A stretch of DNA of 64,000 nt. Origin: Desulfovibrio piger (GTDB lineage Bacteria; Desulfobacterota; Desulfovibrionia; Desulfovibrionales; Desulfovibrionaceae). A program made the position numbers and the translations under genes. The notes beneath the pieces were generated by a model. That model did not search any database and had not been told where the DNA came from. It was given only the letters and a program-made list of their open reading frames with translations. This document shows positions 1 to 9,265 of the stretch, piece after piece. The stretch spans positions 2,102,001-2,166,000 of the forward strand of contig NZ_OX636706.1 of NCBI RefSeq assembly GCF_951793255.1, written 5' to 3'. The first letter of the stretch is position 1; every line of letters begins with the position of its first letter.

Positions 1-1131
<1,131 letters not shown>

Positions 1132-1157
1132 GGCTTTTGTGCAAGAAAAGCCGTTCA

Positions 1158-1190
1158 GGACGCTCCGCTGGCGCGGGGCGTCCTTTTTTT
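1158..1190 (+). terminator. Intrinsic terminator after pyrG
   Basis: An 11-bp stem (GGACGCTCCGC / GCGGGGCGTCC, one G-U pair) with loop TGGC is followed by seven T. It lies 27 bases after the pyrG stop. Confidence 0.9.
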
Positions 1191-1310
1191 ATGCAATGAC
1201 TTGAAATATTCCCTTTTTTGTGCTCCCGGGCCAGCCTCCCTTGCCTATTGGTGCAGCATGTGGCATGGTATTTGAAACGTAGAAAATTTTTACTGACAGG
1301 ATAGCACCCC

Positions 1311-2741
1311 ATGGCATTGGAACTTCGTCAACAACTCAAATTGTCGCAGCAGCTGGTCATGACCCCCCAGCTGCAGCAGGCCATCAAGCTGTTGCAGCTT
1401 TCTCGTGTCGAACTTCTGGAGACCGTCCAGCAGGAATTGCTGGAGAACCCCTTTCTGGAAGAGGCCCCGGCCAATGAGCCCGTGGCTCCGCAGGATCAGG
1501 AGGAGCCGCGGCACGAGAAGCCCCAGGACGAAGTCTATGACGAAGACCTTTCCCGCAATGCCGACTGGGAGGAATATCTCGGCGAATTCGCCAGCACGCC
1601 GCGCACCTCGCAGGGGCGGGAACTGGAGATCGCGGAAGAGATCTCTCCCCTGGAGGCCCGTTACTCGGCCAAGCCCACGCTGGAAGGCCATCTGCTCTGG
1701 CAGCTGCATCTTTCTACCCTGACGGACGAGCAGAAGGAGATCGGCGAGATCATCATCGGCAATCTGGGCTCGTCGGGCTATCTGCGGGCCAGCGTGGAAG
1801 AGATCGCCGAGATGGCGTCCACCACGCCGGAGGCCGTGCAGACCGTGCTGGAGCGCGTACAGCTTTTCGACCCGGTGGGCGTGGCGGCCCGGGATGCCCG
1901 CGAATGTCTGCTGGTGCAGCTGAAGAGCCTGCGCTACGACCGTGACCCCATCCTGCTGGAACTGGTGCAGTCGCATCTGGAAGATCTGGAAGCCCACCGC
2001 TACAAGCCCCTGCTGCGCAAGTTCAAGCTGGATATGGAAGGCCTGCGCGAGTACCTGGACATCATCCAGTCCCTGGAGCCCCTGCCCGGTGCCAGCTTCG
2101 ACGGCAGCGAGCCCACCTATGTAAGCCCTGACGTCTTCGTGTACAGCGTCGGTGACGAGTTCGTCATCCTGCTCAATGAAGATGGTTTGCCGCATCTGCA
2201 GCTCTCCAGCATGTTGCGTGATGGCGTTCCCTCCTGTAATGAAAAAGAGAAGGACTACGTTTCGGAAAAGGTGCGTTCCGCATCCTGGCTCATCCGCAGT
2301 CTGTACCAGCGGCAGCGCACGCTGTATAAAGTGGTGGAGAGCATCGTCAAACATCAGCAGCCCTTTTTCCGTGACGGCGTCACCAAGCTCGCGCCGCTCA
2401 TCCTCAAGGATATCGCCGACGATATCGGGATGCATGAATCCACGGTCAGCCGCATCACCACCAACAAGTATGTGGCGACGCCGCACGGCATCTTCGAACT
2501 GAAATTTTTCTTCAACAGCGGGCTTGAACTGGACGATGGAAGTCAGGTAGGCTCAGAGAGCGTCAAGGCTCTGATCAAAAAGTTCATCGCTGGCGAAGAT
2601 CCCAAATCGCCCCTGAGCGACGAGCGGCTCGGCGAGCTGCTCAAGGAACAGTTGAAGGTCAATATCGCACGGCGCACGGTGGCCAAGTACCGCACGGCGC
2701 TGAACATCCCCTCATCCTCAAAGCGCAAGGAACATTTCTGA
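1311..2741 (+). CDS. rpoN: RNA polymerase sigma-54 factor
   Basis: Sigma-54 directs RNA polymerase to -24/-12 promoters that need an ATP-driven activator. At 476 aa the length is normal. Residues 1-50 form the Gln/Leu-rich region I (QQLKLSQQLVMTPQLQQAI) that contacts activators; an acidic region II follows, then the core-binding and DNA-binding parts. The RpoN box ARRTVAKYR lies near residues 453-461. The next gene, hpf, starts 22 bases downstream, the usual rpoN-hpf linkage. Clients seen in this window are the promoters at 29605 and 63263 and two activator proteins. I see no convincing promoter in the 120 bases upstream. Confidence 0.98.
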   Translation: MALELRQQLKLSQQLVMTPQLQQAIKLLQLSRVELLETVQQELLENPFLEEAPANEPVAPQDQEEPRHEKPQDEVYDEDLSRNADWEEYLGEFASTPRTSQGRELEIAEEISPLEARYSAKPTLEGHLLWQLHLSTLTDEQKEIGEIIIGNLGSSGYLRASVEEIAEMASTTPEAVQTVLERVQLFDPVGVAARDARECLLVQLKSLRYDRDPILLELVQSHLEDLEAHRYKPLLRKFKLDMEGLREYLDIIQSLEPLPGASFDGSEPTYVSPDVFVYSVGDEFVILLNEDGLPHLQLSSMLRDGVPSCNEKEKDYVSEKVRSASWLIRSLYQRQRTLYKVVESIVKHQQPFFRDGVTKLAPLILKDIADDIGMHESTVSRITTNKYVATPHGIFELKFFFNSGLELDDGSQVGSESVKALIKKFIAGEDPKSPLSDERLGELLKEQLKVNIARRTVAKYRTALNIPSSSKRKEHF

Positions 2742-2763
2742 TTCCTGCACCACGGGAGGTTCT

Positions 2764-3303
2764 ATGAACATTGCTTTCACTTTCAAGAACTTCGAGGCCT
2801 CCGATCATCTGAAGAAGTATGCCCGTCGCCGCATGGAGAAGATGGGACGCTTTTTTGGCAAGGCTTCCGGACTGGAAGTCGGTGTTGTGCTTACTGTGGA
2901 CAAGTTCCGGCATCGCTGTGAAGTGACCATCGCCGGCGAGGGGCTGCACCTGAGTGCTTCCGAGCAGTCTTCCGACATGTACGCCGCCATCGACCTTGTG
3001 GTGGACAAGGTCGAGGCCCAGATCAAGAAGCACGTCTCGCGCGTCAAGGAACAGCGCCGTCAGGCCCGCAACGCCAGCGTGGATGTCTTCACCTACAACC
3101 TGGAAGCCGATCCCGATGAAGAACCCGCCGTGGTGGGCACCGAGCGCTTTGCGCCCAAGCCCCTGCATCTGGACGAAGCCCTGATGCAGCTGGAATCCAT
3201 CGGCAGTGAGTTCCTGGTCTTCATCAATGCCGAGACCGACCGCGTCAATGTGGTGTACCGCCGTCGCATCGGCGGCTATGCCGTCATCGACCCCGTCCTG
3301 TAA
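2764..3303 (+). CDS. hpf: Ribosome hibernation-promoting factor, long form
   Basis: This protein binds the 30S subunit decoding region and, in its long form, dimerises ribosomes into inactive 100S particles in stationary phase. The 179 aa fit long HPF: an N-terminal S30AE domain (about 1-100, starting [20 protein letters not shown]), an acidic linker, and a C-terminal dimerisation domain (about 125-179) with [17 protein letters not shown] and [14 protein letters not shown] clear GGGAGG ribosome-binding site precedes the ATG. It sits between rpoN and rapZ in the conserved rpoN-hpf-PTS neighbourhood. Confidence 0.96.
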   Translation: MNIAFTFKNFEASDHLKKYARRRMEKMGRFFGKASGLEVGVVLTVDKFRHRCEVTIAGEGLHLSASEQSSDMYAAIDLVVDKVEAQIKKHVSRVKEQRRQARNASVDVFTYNLEADPDEEPAVVGTERFAPKPLHLDEALMQLESIGSEFLVFINAETDRVNVVYRRRIGGYAVIDPVL

Positions 3304-3310
3304 AGACTTC

Positions 3311-3332
3311 GGGGCCCCCGCAAGGGGGCCCC
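3311..3332 (+). other. GC hairpin between hpf and rapZ without a U tract
   Basis: A perfect 9-bp stem GGGGCCCCC-GCAA-GGGGGCCCC lies in the 41-base hpf-rapZ gap. No T run follows, so it is more likely an mRNA processing or stability hairpin than an efficient terminator. Confidence 0.6.
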
Positions 3333-3344
3333 TTCGAGATTGCC

Positions 3345-4247
3345 ATGAGCCAGACACCATCCGAGGGCGCGGCAGCGCCTGTCCAGGTCTGTATAGTCAC
3401 CGGCCTTTCGGGGGCCGGTAAAAGTACGGCGCTGCGGGTCTTTGAAGACCTGCGCTATTTCACTGTGGACGGGTTGCCTGCCGGGCTGGCCGTCGAGATG
3501 GTGGAGATGATGCGGCGCGGATCCATGGAACGCTTCCGGGGCATGGCCCTGGGCATGGACATGCGCCAGCAGGACTTTCTGGAAGAGCTCAATGTGGCCC
3601 TTGCCCAGCTTTCCGAGCACGGGGTCCGGCCCATACTGCTTTTTCTGGAAGCCGGAGCGCAGGAGCTCATGCGCCGTTATGCCACCACCCGCCGGCCCCA
3701 TCCGCTGGAGCGTGAGGGCATGGGCCTTGAGGATGCCCTGCACGAGGAACGCACACGCCTGGCCCCCGTGCGCGAGATGGCGGATCTGGTCATAGATACC
3801 AGCCGTTTTTCCATCCATGACCTGCGCCGCGCCATCCAGAAGCGCTGGAGCAGGATGTCGGGCAAGCTGCGGGCCATCCAGGTCAACGTCATCTCGTTCG
3901 GCTTCAAGTACGGCGTCCCGCGCGAGGCGGATTTCGTCTTTGACCTGCGCTTTTTGCCCAATCCCTATTTTGTAGAAAAATTGCGTCCCCTCAGCGGCAA
4001 GGACAAGGCTGTCCGTGACTATGTCTTTGCCTCCGAGGCCGCGCAGGAATTCGAGAAGAAGCTTTTTGACCTGGTGCGCTTCATGCTGCCGCAGATGGAA
4101 GCGGAAGGCCGCTACCGGGTCGCCATCGCCGTGGGCTGTACCGGTGGCCGCCACCGTTCCGTCGCCACGGCCGAGGCCCTGTTCCAGATGCTGCGCCAGG
4201 CGGATTATCCGGCCAGTATCGAGCACAGGCACCTTGAACTTGGCTAG
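3345..4247 (+). CDS. rapZ: RNase adapter RapZ / P-loop nucleotide-binding protein (YvcJ family)
   Basis: RapZ-family proteins bind nucleotides. In enterobacteria RapZ guides RNase E to small RNAs controlling glucosamine-6-phosphate synthase; the role outside that group is less clear. The 300 aa show a Walker A GLSGAGKS at residues 20-27, [11 protein letters not shown] in the middle, and the C-terminal signature [11 protein letters not shown] around residue 264. The gene is followed 68 bases later by mannose-family PTS genes, the same kind of context as in the enteric rpoN cluster, which suggests a regulatory PTS link. Confidence 0.95.
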   Translation: MSQTPSEGAAAPVQVCIVTGLSGAGKSTALRVFEDLRYFTVDGLPAGLAVEMVEMMRRGSMERFRGMALGMDMRQQDFLEELNVALAQLSEHGVRPILLFLEAGAQELMRRYATTRRPHPLEREGMGLEDALHEERTRLAPVREMADLVIDTSRFSIHDLRRAIQKRWSRMSGKLRAIQVNVISFGFKYGVPREADFVFDLRFLPNPYFVEKLRPLSGKDKAVRDYVFASEAAQEFEKKLFDLVRFMLPQMEAEGRYRVAIAVGCTGGRHRSVATAEALFQMLRQADYPASIEHRHLELG

Positions 4248-4315
4248 GAAAGCTGGCACTCTTGGCCTTACGTGCTGCATTTTGCAGAAATTTCAGTTCC
4301 AGCGCGAGGTATGTC

Positions 4316-4759
4316 ATGTCGGAACAGCAATCTTCCACCCAGGTCGGCATCATCGTTGTCGCCCATGCCGACTATGGCTCTGCCATGCTGCGCACGGCGG
4401 AGTTCATCCTTGGTACCCTGAGCGACTGCACCTCCATCAGCGTGGACATCGCCCAGGAAGTGCCTGAGACCGTGCGCCGTCTGGATGATGCCGCCCAGCG
4501 GCTGGACAAGGGCGCCGGGGTCATCATCCTCACCGACATGTTCGGCGGCACCCCCACCAATCTGGCCCTCTCCCTGCTGGGGAGCCATAATGTGGAAGTC
4601 GTCACCGGCGTCAACCTGCCCATGCTGCTCAAGGTCTTCACCTGTCGCGAAAAGCCCCTGGCCGAGCTGGCCAAGCTGGCCGGAGAGGCCGGAACCAAGG
4701 GCATCGTCGTGGCCGGCAGCATGCTGCGTTCCCGGAACAAAGAAAAAACAGGCGATTGA
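4316..4759 (+). CDS. PTS mannose-family EIIA component
   Basis: EIIA of the mannose/sorbose family receives phosphate from HPr on a histidine and passes it to EIIB. I start at ATG 4316 because GAGG sits six bases upstream; an in-frame TTG at 4262 lacks support. The 147-aa product begins MSEQQSSTQVGIIVVAHADYG, with the likely phosphorylated His at residue 17. DMFGGTPTNLA in the middle is typical of the family. It overlaps or abuts the EIIB gene, so translation is probably coupled. The neighbours (rpoN, rapZ) make a regulatory role as plausible as sugar uptake. Confidence 0.93.
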   Translation: MSEQQSSTQVGIIVVAHADYGSAMLRTAEFILGTLSDCTSISVDIAQEVPETVRRLDDAAQRLDKGAGVIILTDMFGGTPTNLALSLLGSHNVEVVTGVNLPMLLKVFTCREKPLAELAKLAGEAGTKGIVVAGSMLRSRNKEKTGD

Positions 4760-4764
4760 TCCGT

Positions 4765-5226
4765 ATGCTCTGGTTCAGAGTGGACAACCGTCTGGTGCAC
4801 GGGCAGGTCATCGAAGGCTGGCTGCCCTATGTGGCCGCCCGGCACCTGATAGTTGCCAATGACGCCATGTCGGCGGACCTTCTGCAGCAGCAGATCGTCT
4901 CCTTGGCCGTGCCGGAGCAGGTGGCCATCCACTTCGTACCGGTGGACGCCCTGCTTGAGACCCTGGCCTGCTGTGGCGAGAGCAGCCTCGTCCTCTTTGC
5001 CGACTGTCAGGATGCCCGCAGGGCCCTGGAGAGCGGCGTCGACATCCGGGCCCTCAATATCGGCAATCTGCACTACGCACCGGGCAAGATCCAGGTCTTT
5101 CCGCATGTGGCCCTTTCCGAACAGGACAGGGAGGACTTGCGGGCCATGCTGCAACAGCAGGTAGAGCTGGATTTCCGCTGTGTGCCTTCCGACAAAATCC
5201 GGGATGCTTATGAGCAGCTTCTCTGA
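4765..5226 (+). CDS. PTS mannose/sorbose-family EIIB component
   Basis: EIIB takes phosphate from EIIA on a histidine and gives it to the incoming sugar through EIIC. The product is about 153 aa and starts MLWFRVDNRLVHGQV, with the active-site His at residue 12 in the family motif RLVHGQV. ATG 4765 is chosen; a TTG at 4756 overlapping the EIIA stop is possible. The 3' end overlaps the presumed EIIC start at 5210 by 17 bases, so the three genes form one coupled unit. Confidence 0.93.
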   Translation: MLWFRVDNRLVHGQVIEGWLPYVAARHLIVANDAMSADLLQQQIVSLAVPEQVAIHFVPVDALLETLACCGESSLVLFADCQDARRALESGVDIRALNIGNLHYAPGKIQVFPHVALSEQDREDLRAMLQQQVELDFRCVPSDKIRDAYEQLL

Positions 5227-5910
5227 TGCCCTCTGGCTGGGCGTGCAATACGCTTTTTTTTTGTCCTCGCGGGGGTAGCCCGTTCCTCTTTTGTCTTCAG
5301 GCTGGCTGACAGGCCCCTGTTCTGGGCCCTGTTGCTGGGCGGCCTTTCCGGCCAGTGGCAGCCCGCGCTCTCGCTGGGGATCGTGGTGGAGCTGCTCTGG
5401 CTCGATGTCATCGCCCTGGGTAGTGTGGTCCCGCCTTTCGGGACCCTGGCCTTCCTGCTGCTTTTCCCCCTGTCCATCATCCCGGGCTGGTCTGAGGCCC
5501 ATCAGTTCCTGGCTCCCCTGATGTTCGCGGTATTCGCGGCTTACGGCGCCAGCTATGCGGAGCGCTACCAGCGGGTGGCCCTCAATCCGTTGGTGGACCT
5601 GGTCACGGCGTGGTTCTCTTCCGGTCGCGGCTGTACGCCGGGGCAGGCCGTGGCGCTGGGGGCCGTGGTGCGCGCTGCCTGGCAGTTCTCGCTCTACATG
5701 CTGTGCTATGTGGCCTTGTGGCTGGCCTGTGATCTGCTGGGAGAGGCGATATTCCTTTTTGAAGGGCAGATGGGCTGGCCCGTACTGTTTGCTGCCAGCA
5801 TGGTGGGCGGCATCCTTTCTTTGCGCACCCGCCGGGCGTATGCCTGCCTTACGGGGATGTTCGTGGCTGTCTGCGGCTTTTTGGCCGTGACCAGACTGGA
5901 CATGTTCTAG
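5210..5910 (+). CDS. PTS mannose-family EIIC component, split by a T9 frameshift tract
   Basis: EIIC is the membrane channel of mannose-family PTS. The natural start is ATG 5210 (MSSFSDALWLGVQYAFF), overlapping EIIB. In the sequence as given this frame runs through nine T (5254-5262) and stops at TAG 5276 after 22 codons. Reading the tract as T10 joins it to the frame open from 5263 to 5910, giving about 233 aa with LAGVARSSFVFRLADRPLFW, then LSLGIVVELLWLDVIALGSVVPP, which matches the EIIC pattern, and several hydrophobic segments. Transcript slippage, a phase-variable tract or a sequencing error could each explain it. No EIID gene follows. Confidence 0.8.
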
Positions 5911-5957
5911 GAGCTGCCGGGCGCTTCCGGGGAACAGATCCTTCATCACCTTGCCAT

Positions 5958-6006
5958 AAAAAAGCTGCGTCCTGCACGGCATTGCCATGCGGACGCAGCT
6001 TTTTTC
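5958..6006. terminator. Bidirectional terminator between EIIC and the rhomboid gene
   Basis: AAGCTGCGTCC pairs with GGACGCAGCTT around an 18-base loop, with A6 on the left and T6 on the right. It can end the plus-strand PTS transcript and the converging minus-strand rhomboid transcript. Confidence 0.88.
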
Positions 6007-6055
6007 GGTCGCCATCCGTGGTGGCGGACAGTGCAGGAGGGAGACGGTTTTGCCG

Positions 6056-7024
6056 TCATCCCTGTTGAAAAGCCTGTATCCAGGCCAGCACGGGCAAGAG
6101 CAGGGCCAGCAGGGCGGACAGCCATTGAGGCAGGCCCGGCCAGCGCCGTCTGGTACGCAGGGCCTCCCAGAAACCGAGGGTCATGCCGGCCACCAGGCCG
6201 CAGATGTGGGCCAGATAGTCCACGTTCCCTTCGCCCATGCCCCACATGGCCAGAATGCCTACGCCGGCCGCCAGCGGCAGGTAGCGCTTGCTTTCATGAT
6301 GCAGGACCATATACCCGGCCAGGGCCCCGATGGCCGCGAAGACAGCCGTGGAAAAGCCCAGGCTGAGGACGAATTCCCGTCGCAGCGCCACGGTGAGCAG
6401 ATTGCCGAGCCCGCCGCCCAGCACGGTCAGCAGCAGGGCCCGTCCCGGACCTGTCAGCCGGGCCAGCAGGGGCAGCATGATGCCGCCCAGCAGGACATTG
6501 CCGCCCAGGTGGGCGGCGTCGGCATGCAGGGTCAGGGCCGTGAACAGGCGTTGCCATTCTCCGTAGATGCGCAGGCGGACGTTGTCCAGCGCTCCGGCCT
6601 GTTCCCAGCCCATTGGGAGGGGCAGCCCGTCGGGCAGCGGCCACCAGCCGCTGCGCAGGCCGTGCCAGAGGACGAGCAGGAGCAGGGGCAGGGCAGCCAG
6701 CCAGCAGCGGGCATGGAGCGCGGGCGGCAGGCCGCGGGGCGCCGGAGGGCGCTGCTTTTCCGCATGGAAGTGCTGCAACTCCTGCCGGGCCAGACCTTCC
6801 AGCAGGGCAGGTACATAGATGTATTCTTTTTGGCGGAAGCGCCAGAGCTGATGGGGCAGACCGCAGGCGCTGAGCACGAGGATCATTTCCTGGCGCTGGC
6901 TGTAGGAGGTGATGCCCTCGGGGCCGGTGAGGGAACGCCAGTGGAACGGCAGGGGGCGCGGGCGGCGCTGGGCGTGCCAGTATCCCGCAAAAGGGGCAGG
7001 CAGACGCAGAAGGCGGGGCTTCAT
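6056..7024 (-). CDS. Rhomboid-family intramembrane serine protease
   Basis: Rhomboids cut transmembrane helices of substrate proteins inside the membrane. The 322-aa protein has a soluble N-terminal part (about 1-105) and six or more hydrophobic segments. Family residues are visible: EWQRLFTALTLHAD (H167), AHLGGN (H172, N176), the nucleophile Ser225 in LGFST, and His273 in AHICGLVAG, giving the Ser-His dyad. The first ATG lies directly behind the T run of the rpmB terminator and has no good ribosome-binding site, so translation may begin farther in (for example Met47). Physiological substrate unknown. Confidence 0.9.
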   Translation of the reverse strand: MKPRLLRLPAPFAGYWHAQRRPRPLPFHWRSLTGPEGITSYSQRQEMILVLSACGLPHQLWRFRQKEYIYVPALLEGLARQELQHFHAEKQRPPAPRGLPPALHARCWLAALPLLLLVLWHGLRSGWWPLPDGLPLPMGWEQAGALDNVRLRIYGEWQRLFTALTLHADAAHLGGNVLLGGIMLPLLARLTGPGRALLLTVLGGGLGNLLTVALRREFVLSLGFSTAVFAAIGALAGYMVLHHESKRYLPLAAGVGILAMWGMGEGNVDYLAHICGLVAGMTLGFWEALRTRRRWPGLPQWLSALLALLLPVLAWIQAFQQG

Positions 7025-7026
7025 AG

Positions 7027-7062
7027 CAAAAAAGCCCCGATTGCAGTGGCAACCGGGGCTTT
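7027..7062 (-). terminator. Terminator after rpmB
   Basis: On the minus strand GCCCCGGTTGC pairs with GCAATCGGGGC (one mismatch) and is followed by T6. It ends only three bases before the rhomboid ATG. Confidence 0.85.
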
Positions 7063-7078
7063 GCGGACAAAAAACAAG

Positions 7079-7291
7079 TTAGTCCTGCTTGGCGCGGGCG
7101 GCGGGCTTGGTCACCACACCGGAGCGCAGGCAACGGGTGCACACGGTCAGGGTGCGCACGGTGCCGTCAGCGAACTGATGACGCACGCGCTGCAGGTTGG
7201 GGTTGAAGCGGCGCTTGGTCTTGATGTTGGAATGGCTGACAAGATTGCCGACCTGGGGCTTTTTGCCGCAGAAATCGCATTCTTTGCTCAT
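7079..7291 (-). CDS. rpmB: 50S ribosomal protein L28
   Basis: L28 is a small protein of the large ribosomal subunit. The start at 7291 gives 70 aa beginning [16 protein letters not shown] and is preceded by a strong GGAGGAC site; the upstream in-frame extension is not L28-like. It is the four-cysteine, zinc-binding form (CDFC near the N terminus and CTRC near the C terminus). In some bacteria the paralogue lacking cysteines is induced by zinc shortage; only this form is present here. It is a single-gene unit closed by its own terminator. Confidence 0.97.
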   Translation of the reverse strand: MSKECDFCGKKPQVGNLVSHSNIKTKRRFNPNLQRVRHQFADGTVRTLTVCTRCLRSGVVTKPAARAKQD

Positions 7292-7477
7292 GATGTCCTC
7301 CGTATATGCAGAAAACTGTGTGTATCGTTTATGCGGCAAAGCCGGGTAACAGCGGCCGCGCATTGCGCAGGCAATGAGCCATGCATCCAGCATGGCCGCG
7401 CAAGCAGTTCCTTTACCCAAGCTTTGCCAAAAAGGCAAGCCTTTTTCCGGGAAAAGCCCAAATTTCTTTGCTGCGGG

Positions 7478-7957
7478 CTATTTTTCGGGCGTCAGGCATG
7501 GGCAGAGCATCTGGCGCCGGGGCAGGGCGGCCCCTTCCGGAGGGCGACATCCTGCCTGTCCGGCTTCCTTATGCGACAGCAGGCGGGCATGGACGCGGCA
7601 GCCGATGGCGTAGGGGGGCAGCCACTGCCGCCACTGTGGTGTCGCGGCGTCGATGGCAAGCCGTGCCAGATCCAGGCAGGCGGTGCAGGAAGCACAGGGG
7701 GCATCCGGCAGTTCCAGAACGCAGCAGGCATCCGGGGATTGCTCCAGCGTGGCCATGAGGCTGACGGTGCGGTGGCGCAGATCCAGCTCGGCATCCATGA
7801 CCGTGGCGCAGGCCTCGGCATCATAGCCCAGTTCTTCATAAGCCATCCAGATCACTTCGCCGTTCATGCGCCCGTACAGGGGATGGCTGTTCCGCAGGCG
7901 TTTTTTTTCAGCATCGGGCAGCGTGGCGCTGTCCACCAGGGGAAGGGTGTCGTCCAT
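7478..7957 (-). CDS. Hypothetical protein with CxxC motif
   Basis: I do not recognise a family. The 159-aa protein starts MDDTLPLVDSATLPDAEKK, has a good GGAGG site before the ATG, and contains a cysteine-rich stretch (CCVLELPDAPCASCTACLDLAR, about residues 78-99) that could bind metal or form a disulfide; a second group of Cys lies near the C terminus (CPCLTPEK). No signal peptide or membrane segment is seen. It is separated from the flavoprotein gene upstream by a strong terminator, so it has its own promoter or depends on read-through. Confidence 0.7.
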   Translation of the reverse strand: MDDTLPLVDSATLPDAEKKRLRNSHPLYGRMNGEVIWMAYEELGYDAEACATVMDAELDLRHRTVSLMATLEQSPDACCVLELPDAPCASCTACLDLARLAIDAATPQWRQWLPPYAIGCRVHARLLSHKEAGQAGCRPPEGAALPRRQMLCPCLTPEK

Positions 7958-7971
7958 GGTCCTCCAGAGGC

Positions 7972-7999
7972 AAAAAAAGGGGCCGGCAGGGCCGGCCCC
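7972..7999 (-). terminator. Terminator after the nitronate monooxygenase-like gene
   Basis: A 9-bp perfect stem GGGGCCGGC / GCCGGCCCC with a 3-base loop is followed on the minus strand by T7. Confidence 0.9.
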
Positions 8000-8021
8000 A
8001 GGATGATGGCTGAGGCGGGTG

Positions 8022-9152
8022 TTACTTCAGCAGGCCCTGCAGGGTCTGCTTGCCCTTGCTGATGGTCTGGTCGAATTCCTGCTGCAGGGATTCCATCAGT
8101 TCCTTGACGGAAACGATGCTGTTGACACGGGCCACGTTGGCGCCGCAGAAGGCGAAGCCGCGTTCCAGGTTGCCCTTCATGGCGCTGATGAGGGCCTGGG
8201 CGATGCAGTAGGGCGTCTTTTCCTGGTCGCAGGTATGCACGCAGTGGAAGACGCACTTGAAGGGTTTTTTGTTGCCCTGGCGGGCGGCCTCGATGAAGTC
8301 GTTCTGCAGGGCGCGGCCGGGCATGCCCACCGGGCTCTTGATGATGGTGATGTCTTCCTCGCGGGCAGCAATGTAGCTCTGCTTGAAGCGGTCATCGGCA
8401 TCACATTCCTTGGTGGCCACGAAGCGGGTCCCCATCTGGACGCCGGAAGCGCCGAGGTCGAGGAATTTTTTGATGTCTTCGCCGGTGTAGATGCCGCCGG
8501 CGGCGATGACGGGCACGGCGCGGCCTTTCTGGTCTTCAAGGCGCTTGGCGGCTTCGACCACCTGGGGGACCAGGACTTCCAGGGCGAAGTTCGGGTCGTT
8601 GATCTCTTCACGCTTGAAGCCGAGGTGGCCGCCGGCCTTGGGGCCTTCCACCACGAAGGCGTCGGGCAGGTAGTCGAAGCGGGAGAGCCACTTGCGGGCG
8701 ATCAGGGTCGCCGCGCGGGCGGAAGAGACGATGGGGACCAGCTTGGTCTTGAACTCTTCCTTTTTTTCTTCGCAGGCCTGCAGGAGATGCTTGGGCATCT
8801 CCAGGGGCAGACCGGCACCGGAAAAGATGATGTCGGCACGGTTTTCGATGGCCGTGCGCACCATCTGGCTGAACGTGGTCAGCGCCACCATGATGTTGAC
8901 GCCGATGATGCCCTGGGTCTTTTCCCGGGCCTTGGTCAGCTCCTGGCGCAGGGCGCGCAGGTTGGCTTCGATGGGGTTCTTGGCCACGTCGGGCTCTTTC
9001 ATCCCGATCATGGCTCCGGCGATGACGCCGATGCCGCCCTGATTGGCAACAGCAGAGGCGAGGCCGGAAAGGGAAATGCCAACACCCATGCCGCCTTGGA
9101 CGATGGGCATTTTAGCGGTCAGGTCTCCAATGGACAAAGAAGGAAAAGCCAT
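8022..9152 (-). CDS. Nitronate monooxygenase / 2-nitropropane dioxygenase-family FMN protein
   Basis: Members are FMN-dependent TIM-barrel enzymes; some oxidise nitronates, others are enoyl-ACP reductase-like. The 376-aa protein starts MAFPSLSIGDLTAKMPIVQGGMGVGISLS, the usual N-terminal signature, and has the phosphate-binding part AAGGIYTGEDIKKFLDLGASGVQMGTRF around residues 210-240. A GGAGG site precedes the ATG. In a strict anaerobe an oxygen-using role is doubtful, so a detoxifying or reductase function is possible. It is monocistronic, with its own terminator. Confidence 0.85.
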   Translation of the reverse strand: MAFPSLSIGDLTAKMPIVQGGMGVGISLSGLASAVANQGGIGVIAGAMIGMKEPDVAKNPIEANLRALRQELTKAREKTQGIIGVNIMVALTTFSQMVRTAIENRADIIFSGAGLPLEMPKHLLQACEEKKEEFKTKLVPIVSSARAATLIARKWLSRFDYLPDAFVVEGPKAGGHLGFKREEINDPNFALEVLVPQVVEAAKRLEDQKGRAVPVIAAGGIYTGEDIKKFLDLGASGVQMGTRFVATKECDADDRFKQSYIAAREEDITIIKSPVGMPGRALQNDFIEAARQGNKKPFKCVFHCVHTCDQEKTPYCIAQALISAMKGNLERGFAFCGANVARVNSIVSVKELMESLQQEFDQTISKGKQTLQGLLK

Positions 9153-9265
9153 GATGCAACCTCCAACATGGCGCTATAAGGTAAAGCCCTCGAGGGGCGG
9201 TATTGAAATCAATTTTCGGAAAGCATTACCAGAAAAACCTTATTTTCACAAGGCCGCTGTCTCTG

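Noticed and set aside
1261-1276. TGGCATG-N4-TTGAA upstream of rpoN as a sigma-54 autoregulatory promoter
   Set aside because: The -12 GC dinucleotide is missing (TTGAA), which is nearly invariant.
5987-8062. Plus-strand open frame of about 690 codons over the rhomboid and rpmB genes
   Set aside because: It runs through a terminator, rpmB and two other genes in antisense; no coding signal of its own.
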